From positions 1 to 64,000 of the IMG/VR virus record IMGVR_UViG_3300008117_000004: 64,000 nucleotides of DNA; one strand, given 5' to 3'. The stretch's first letter is position 1; every line of letters begins with the position of its first letter. This document shows positions 59,983 through 64,000 of the stretch, in pieces. The DNA is from a virus. The translations under genes were made by a program, and so were the position numbers. The notes below the pieces were generated by a model. It was not told where the DNA came from. It saw only the letters and a program-made list of their open reading frames with translations, and searched no databases.

Positions 59983-60762
59983 ATGAAATCAACATTTAGA
60001 ATAGAAGCAATATCAAATAAAAGAGATAATTTAGAAAAAAGGTATTTATTATTTCCGAATGATAATGCAGTAACATCAACTCTTCTTAATAATACCTTAT
60101 ACGAACCTTGGATATATCAATTTTTGGTTGATAACAACTTAGATATATCTGGATCAAATGTAGTTGATATTGGTGCAAATAATGGACAAATAACTGTGGA
60201 ATTTGCAAATTTAGTTGGTGATAATGGAAAAGTCTTTTCATTTGAACCACAAAGAATTATTTACTATCAATTATGCGGAAATGTTTTTTTCAATGGATTA
60301 GATAATGTACATTGTTTTAATGTAGCATTAGGTGATAATGAGGGTTTTATAAGTATAGAAAAACCCAATTACTTTGATAAAGGTCCTGTTAATTTCGGAA
60401 ATATTCATGTTGGTGTTGAAGAAAATTATGAATTAGTTCAACTACATAAATTAGATTCTTATAATATAGAAAATATATCTATAATTAAGATAGATGTACA
60501 AGGTTATGAAAAAAGAGTTTTATTGGGTGCTAAAGAAACTATAATGAAAAATCGTCCTATAATTTATATAGAAATCGAAGAAGATCAATTACAAAATTAC
60601 GGTGAGGATGAAAATAGTGTAGTTAATTTATTAAATGATTATGGTTATTTTACTAAAAGATTTAATGAAGGCATATCTTTTCAAACCGTATCTGGTCTGT
60701 GTTTAGATTTTGTTGCCATACCAAATGAATTATATAATAGTAGAGAATGGATAATAAAATAA
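59983..60762 (+). CDS. FkbM-family SAM methyltransferase
   Basis: This roughly 259 aa protein has the SAM-binding VVDIGANNGQITVEFANLVGDNGKVFSFEPQ, then VALGDNEGFISIEK. It also has the FkbM signature IIKIDVQGYEKRVLLGAKETI, followed by RPIIYIEIEE. It probably O-methylates a sugar, as FkbM-domain enzymes often do, and pairs logically with the glycosyltransferase operon and its fused FkbM domain. I chose ATG at 59983 because the longer reading begins with TTG. It diverges from the beta-helix fibre gene across 85 AT-rich bases. Confidence 0.87.
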   Translation: MKSTFRIEAISNKRDNLEKRYLLFPNDNAVTSTLLNNTLYEPWIYQFLVDNNLDISGSNVVDIGANNGQITVEFANLVGDNGKVFSFEPQRIIYYQLCGNVFFNGLDNVHCFNVALGDNEGFISIEKPNYFDKGPVNFGNIHVGVEENYELVQLHKLDSYNIENISIIKIDVQGYEKRVLLGAKETIMKNRPIIYIEIEEDQLQNYGEDENSVVNLLNDYGYFTKRFNEGISFQTVSGLCLDFVAIPNELYNSREWIIK

Positions 60763-61100
60763 CATTAAGTGATAAAAACTATTTGGTATTAAAAATACTA
60801 AATGAAAATGAGTTATCTGAATATGAATTCAATAATGATTTAGAATATCTTATGAAAAAATGGTTTGGATTTATTAACGGATTTTATGACTTGTGTTCGT
60901 TATCACATCTACAAGAGTCTTTTAAAAAGGGAATTTACCACTTTGATTTATCAAAATCAGATTATAAAGAAACTACAATAATTTTAAACTTTAAAAAGTT
61001 TTTAAATGAAGAAGTCCCAAATCACTATTTTCCATTCAGAACATCTCCTATACTAATTCAGTTATTAAGAGAATTAAAATTAAGTCAGATATTAAATTAG
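60747..61100 (+). CDS. Small unknown protein
   Basis: This 117 aa protein starts MDNKITLSDKNYLVLKILNE and has LEYLMKKWFGFINGFYDLCSLSHLQ and HYFPFRTSPILIQLLRELKLSQIL. It is mostly helical; no family recognised. It overlaps the methyltransferase by 16 bases and is probably co-translated. It meets the convergent gene at 61097 with a 4-base overlap. Confidence 0.62.
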   Translation: MDNKITLSDKNYLVLKILNENELSEYEFNNDLEYLMKKWFGFINGFYDLCSLSHLQESFKKGIYHFDLSKSDYKETTIILNFKKFLNEEVPNHYFPFRTSPILIQLLRELKLSQILN

Positions 61101-61468
61101 TAATTTTTAGGAATATTCATATCACTAGTAACTTCAATCTTGAATGAAAATCCAGAATCACTATCAGTACCATATGAAGTTTGTGAATAATAACCATTTC
61201 TACCATCAAATGAAACTGGTTTAGGACCTCTCATTTGTTGTTCCATTCTCATTCGTTCTTGATTTCTTCTATTTTCTTCTTGAGCAATCATTTCCTCAAA
61301 TGTCATCCCAGGTTGTTCAATTTGTTCAGGTTGTTGAAAAGTATTGGAATTTTCCGGTTTATATCCATACTTTCTTAATAATTGTTCAGCTTCCCAATTA
61401 TCAATGTTAGGATTTTGATTAGTTTCAATCTCTTGATTTTGAACTATTCTTACTTCTGGACGGTTCAT
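61097..61468 (-). CDS. Unknown protein with Gln/Glu/Arg-rich linker
   Basis: This 123 aa protein has WEAEQLLRKYGYKPE, then a low-complexity Gln/Glu/Pro segment and a charged helix MTFEEMIAQEENRRNQERMRMEQQMRG. It ends with a beta-rich GFSFKIEVTSDMNIPKNY. It looks intrinsically disordered with short ordered ends, as in scaffold-like or adaptor proteins. It follows the 61471 gene by two bases. Confidence 0.62.
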   Translation of the reverse strand: MNRPEVRIVQNQEIETNQNPNIDNWEAEQLLRKYGYKPENSNTFQQPEQIEQPGMTFEEMIAQEENRRNQERMRMEQQMRGPKPVSFDGRNGYYSQTSYGTDSDSGFSFKIEVTSDMNIPKNY

Positions 61469-61470
61469 GT

Positions 61471-61959
61471 TTAAATTTTATTTTTTATTAGTGTTATTCT
61501 ATTATTTCCAAAATTCTCAACACTAAAGTTTGGAACTGGATTGTTTCTTAAATGTCTTAAATAAGCTTTCGTTCTTTGTGTAACATATTCTCTTTCTTGT
61601 TCTTTTGCTAGTCCCTCAAATCTAATTCTTGTGACCCAAGGTTTTCTTTTAATAAAGTCATTTAGTATTGTTCCAAATACCGTAACTAAAACTTTATAAA
61701 GATTTGTGTTTACTAACTTATTAACATTCCAATTGTTGATTTCCTCATCCCAAACATAATATGTTAATTCATAACATTTACCTAAAACTGGATTAGACTT
61801 TGGACCAACAGTATCATTCTTGAATTGTACTAAATATCTATTATCATTTAAATCAGTAAATTCATAATTAACTAAAAAATCATCACTATCCATTCTTTTA
61901 TCAATAGAATAGCCTTCAATACTTTCATTCATCATAATAAAATTCATTAAATATTTCAT
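61471..61959 (-). CDS. Unknown protein, possible virion-associated
   Basis: This 162 aa protein starts MKYLMNFIMMNESIEGYSID, then VNYEFTDLNDNRYLVQFKND, CYELTYYVWDEE, FGTILNDFIKRKPWVTRIRFEGLAKE, and REYVTQRTKAYLRHLR. The combination of a beta-sheet with a DFI...P..I.F.G...EQER..Y..R...Y segment looks like a family I have seen in large phages, function unknown. TTAATATATATTAC, close to the late motif, stands directly before its ATG. Confidence 0.62.
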   Translation of the reverse strand: MKYLMNFIMMNESIEGYSIDKRMDSDDFLVNYEFTDLNDNRYLVQFKNDTVGPKSNPVLGKCYELTYYVWDEEINNWNVNKLVNTNLYKVLVTVFGTILNDFIKRKPWVTRIRFEGLAKEQEREYVTQRTKAYLRHLRNNPVPNFSVENFGNNRITLIKNKI

Positions 61960-62008
61960 AGTAATATATATTAAAAAATAGAAGACATATTTTTTGATAT
62001 ATATTCAC

Positions 62009-62728
62009 ATGGAGTATAATATAGTAGCAATAGACCCCTCACTTATATCAACAGCACTAGTGGTAAGTTCTGGAAATACATTCAAAATTTACAACTATTG
62101 TAGAGAAAGTAAAGTGATGGGTAAGAAAGGAATGACTAAATGGTTTAAGTTAGCTGAACAATATGTTAGTTATAAGTATGTTGAATATAGAGATTTTAAA
62201 GACTATTCAGAAGGTGAATTGGTAAAATTAAAAGACTATGATAAAATAACTGATCAAATCATTGAAGATATTTTAGAAAATATAGACATCAAAAAACCAA
62301 CTAAAGTTGGTATCGAAGGTTATAACTTTGGTGCTCAAGTTGGTGACTTAATAGACCTTGTTACATTCTCAACACTTTTAAGAAAAAAATTGTTTGATAG
62401 GATAACAAAAGATATTTTAGTTCTTTCACCATCGTCTTTAAAGTTGGAATCTTGTAAATTAACTTACAAACCAATCATAACAGAGGTTGGTAAGAAAAAG
62501 AAAACGATAAAAGAAGAATGGAGAAATAATATAGGTATAGCGGGTGGAAAATTCACAAAATCTGATGTTTTTTTATCAATAATAGAAAATAGTAATTGGA
62601 ACGATTTTTGGTCTAAACATTGTAAGTTAGTTAAAGATGATATTATAGGTTTATCGACTATTCCGAAACCATACGAGGATATTTGTGATAGTTTTATCAT
62701 ATTCAAATATCTAAGTGGTCTCTCTTGA
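62009..62728 (+). CDS. RuvC-like RNase H-fold nuclease (probable Holliday junction resolvase)
   Basis: This 239 aa protein has the RuvC-type acidic set: VAIDPSLISTALVV (D9), TKVGIEGYNFG (E103), and a C-terminal PYEDICDSFIIFKY with two Asp. This geometry is that of RuvC and related phage resolvases, which resolve branched DNA before packaging. A 35-residue insert with KKKKTIKEEW lies before the last motif. I chose ATG at 62009; the longer frame begins with TTG. It overlaps the convergent HNH gene by 26 bases. Confidence 0.78.
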   Translation: MEYNIVAIDPSLISTALVVSSGNTFKIYNYCRESKVMGKKGMTKWFKLAEQYVSYKYVEYRDFKDYSEGELVKLKDYDKITDQIIEDILENIDIKKPTKVGIEGYNFGAQVGDLIDLVTFSTLLRKKLFDRITKDILVLSPSSLKLESCKLTYKPIITEVGKKKKTIKEEWRNNIGIAGGKFTKSDVFLSIIENSNWNDFWSKHCKLVKDDIIGLSTIPKPYEDICDSFIIFKYLSGLS

Positions 62729-63482
62729 TATATCTATTAGTGTAGCTACATAGGGGTTGTAGGTTTGTATAGTGATTTAGTTTAATTATATCCTCCTCTG
62801 TTTCTGCTGTGGATAATGGTATTATATGATCTATATCCCAACCATAATTCAATTCACCATTATACAATCCTCTATTCTCCCATGTCATCCAATCTTCAAA
62901 TTTTGCCTCTAAATGTAATTTTAATTCTTCAAAAGAGCATCCTAATATATTATAGGTTCTTGATGATTTTTTATAACCATTTTTTTTAAAGCATTCATAT
63001 ATGTAATTTCTTATACTTTTTTCCAATGAAAATAAAATATCAGTTTTTAATCTTTCTCTTCTTTTGTAATTTTTTATATTTTTATAATTAGATTGATAAT
63101 CTTTTATTTTATCTTTGTTATTCTCTCTATATTTTTTGGATTTTAGTAAAAACTCTTCTCTGTTGTTTTGATAGTATTCTTGTTTTTTTAACTTTTGTTC
63201 ATCTTCGTTTTCATCTCTCCATTTTTTATTATACTCGGATATTTTTAATTTATCCTCTTGTGTGAGATTATTTCTTCGTATTTGATCTTTTTCTAAAATT
63301 GAATCAATATTTTTATTTCTCCAATCCTTTTTATATTGTTTTATAACATCTTTATTTATCTCATGATATAATTTTGATTGATCATTATGACATTTTTTAC
63401 AAATACTTCTATAACCATTTTTCTTCTTATAAAAATCAGTTATATCTTTCATTTCTTTACATTTACTACATTCTTTTTCCAT
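62703..63482 (-). CDS. HNH homing-type endonuclease
   Basis: This 259 aa protein has an N-terminal zinc ribbon (CSKCKEMKDITDFYKKKNGYRSICKKCHN) and a long, highly charged helical middle (DEQKLKKQEYYQNNREEFLLKSKKYRENNKDKIKDYQSNYK). The C-terminal HNH core is GWDIDHIIPLSTAETEEDIIKLNHYTNLQPL. This zinc-ribbon plus WDIDHIIP layout is common among mobile HNH enzymes of phages. A TAATATATAGT box, a weak relative of the late motif, precedes its start. Confidence 0.85.
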   Translation of the reverse strand: MEKECSKCKEMKDITDFYKKKNGYRSICKKCHNDQSKLYHEINKDVIKQYKKDWRNKNIDSILEKDQIRRNNLTQEDKLKISEYNKKWRDENEDEQKLKKQEYYQNNREEFLLKSKKYRENNKDKIKDYQSNYKNIKNYKRRERLKTDILFSLEKSIRNYIYECFKKNGYKKSSRTYNILGCSFEELKLHLEAKFEDWMTWENRGLYNGELNYGWDIDHIIPLSTAETEEDIIKLNHYTNLQPLCSYTNRYIKRDHLDI

Positions 63483-63544
63483 AAACTATATATTAGTTTA
63501 CTAAAATGGAAATGTTTTCAAATACTCTAATTGAGTGACTTTTT

Positions 63545-64000
63545 TTATAACATATCGTCTAATCCAACCAACATCTCACAAGTAAGACCTTTTCTATTTC
63601 TTAGGTTAACATTAGTTTTTATTACTCTACCATTATAACTTAATTGTACTGGAACAAAAGCTCTAATAGAAACACCTGATGAAGATTTAACTATCTTAAC
63701 ATAAGATATATCACCTGGGAATTCTTTTTTAAGTTTATTAGTATAGAAAAACTCTATTTTACTTTTCTCAAGTTTACCAACAGTAAGTGGTATACTATCA
63801 ATTTTTTCTAATTCTTTACATTTTTCTAATAACTCTTTTGATATACCCAATTTCTCAGCAACACCAAAATCAATACTTGATGACTTAGCACCGGTATCAA
63901 ATTTTGCGGTTACTTCAACACTTCTACCATTATGAGTTAAGGTAACTTTGTGACTATTATAGTAAATCTTATCTTTACTTGTATATTCAAGATTTACATC
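63545..64000 (-). CDS. Retropepsin-like aspartic protease (partial, N-terminus outside the window)
   Basis: The frame stays open to the right edge, giving at least 151 residues and missing the start. The active-site motif AKFDTGAKSSSID (DTGA) and the distal VQLSYNGRVIKTNVNLRNRKGLTCEMLVGLDDML fit the single-domain retropepsin-like family that includes RimB and the so-called ATP-dependent zinc proteases. In bacteria these occur with RimK-type ligases. In phages a role in virion maturation is imaginable. The internal methionine-like start at 63850 is not real, because the DTGA motif lies upstream of it. Confidence 0.8.
   Translation of the reverse strand, partial: DVNLEYTSKDKIYYNSHKVTLTHNGRSVEVTAKFDTGAKSSSIDFGVAEKLGISKELLEKCKELEKIDSIPLTVGKLEKSKIEFFYTNKLKKEFPGDISYVKIVKSSSGVSIRAFVPVQLSYNGRVIKTNVNLRNRKGLTCEMLVGLDDML

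Noticed and set aside
63848-63850. Start of the aspartic protease near 63850
   Set aside because: The frame is open to the window edge and the catalytic DTGA lies upstream of that position.

Overview
The window is one stretch of a large tailed-phage genome whose host is very probably a member of Bacteroidota, most likely a flavobacterium. The DNA is visibly AT-rich and tightly packed: no gene-free stretch exceeds about 230 bases, and neighbouring genes often share stop and start bases. Three things point to the host. Several + strand genes are preceded by the Bacteroidota -7 element TAnnTTTG. Start codons sit behind A/T-rich leaders without AGGAGG-type ribosome binding sites. One secreted protein has a flavobacterial-style signal peptide ending ..FSFSQ. 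Phage identity rests on long fibre proteins, large virion proteins, a compact replication and recombination set, a sigma factor, and at least seven free-standing homing-type endonucleases.

Layout. 1-9868 (- strand) is an adhesin region: fibres sharing the N-terminus MTQxKVGW alternate with tiny 73-75 aa proteins, then a repeat-rich 863 aa fibre and a 188 aa virion protein. 9983-11739 (+) holds two probable virion proteins. 11736-14550 (-) is a tightly coupled five-gene operon: ribbon-helix-helix regulator, M16 metallopeptidase, Tyr/Trp-rich secreted protein, membrane-anchored c-type cytochrome and Dam-like methylase. 14626-21227 mixes a primase-like TOPRIM protein, a CoaE-like kinase, a DUF1937-like protein, small unknowns and three homing endonucleases. 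21224-23576 (-) has small genes, a four-domain S1 protein and a UVR-motif protein. 23611-32648 (-) encodes four virion proteins, including ones of 1531 and 1080 aa.

32724-41798 (+) is a metabolic and regulatory block: zinc-ribbon protein, NAD+-dependent DNA ligase, LAGLIDADG endonuclease, several unknowns, sigma factor, nucleotidyltransferase, thioredoxin and a RecA-fold protein without a P-loop. 41793-46502 contains another endonuclease, SmpB, a 590 aa unknown, a YqeY-like protein and a small membrane protein. 46504-59897 (-) combines three glycosyltransferase genes (one fused to an FkbM methyltransferase) with a small protein and three giant fibres. 59983-64000 has a second FkbM methyltransferase, small unknowns, a RuvC-like nuclease, an HNH endonuclease and the C-terminal part of a retropepsin-like aspartic protease that runs off the right edge.

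How the parts may work together. Early or middle genes on the + strand appear to use host-type promoters. Late genes share an exact 11-base motif, TTAATATATAC, close to their starts, and the phage sigma factor is a candidate reader of it. S1, SmpB and YqeY suggest intervention in host translation, which fits a host that does not use Shine-Dalgarno pairing. The glycosyltransferases next to Thr/Ser/Asn-rich fibres suggest virion glycosylation. The least familiar unit is the M16 / Tyr-rich secreted / cytochrome c operon.
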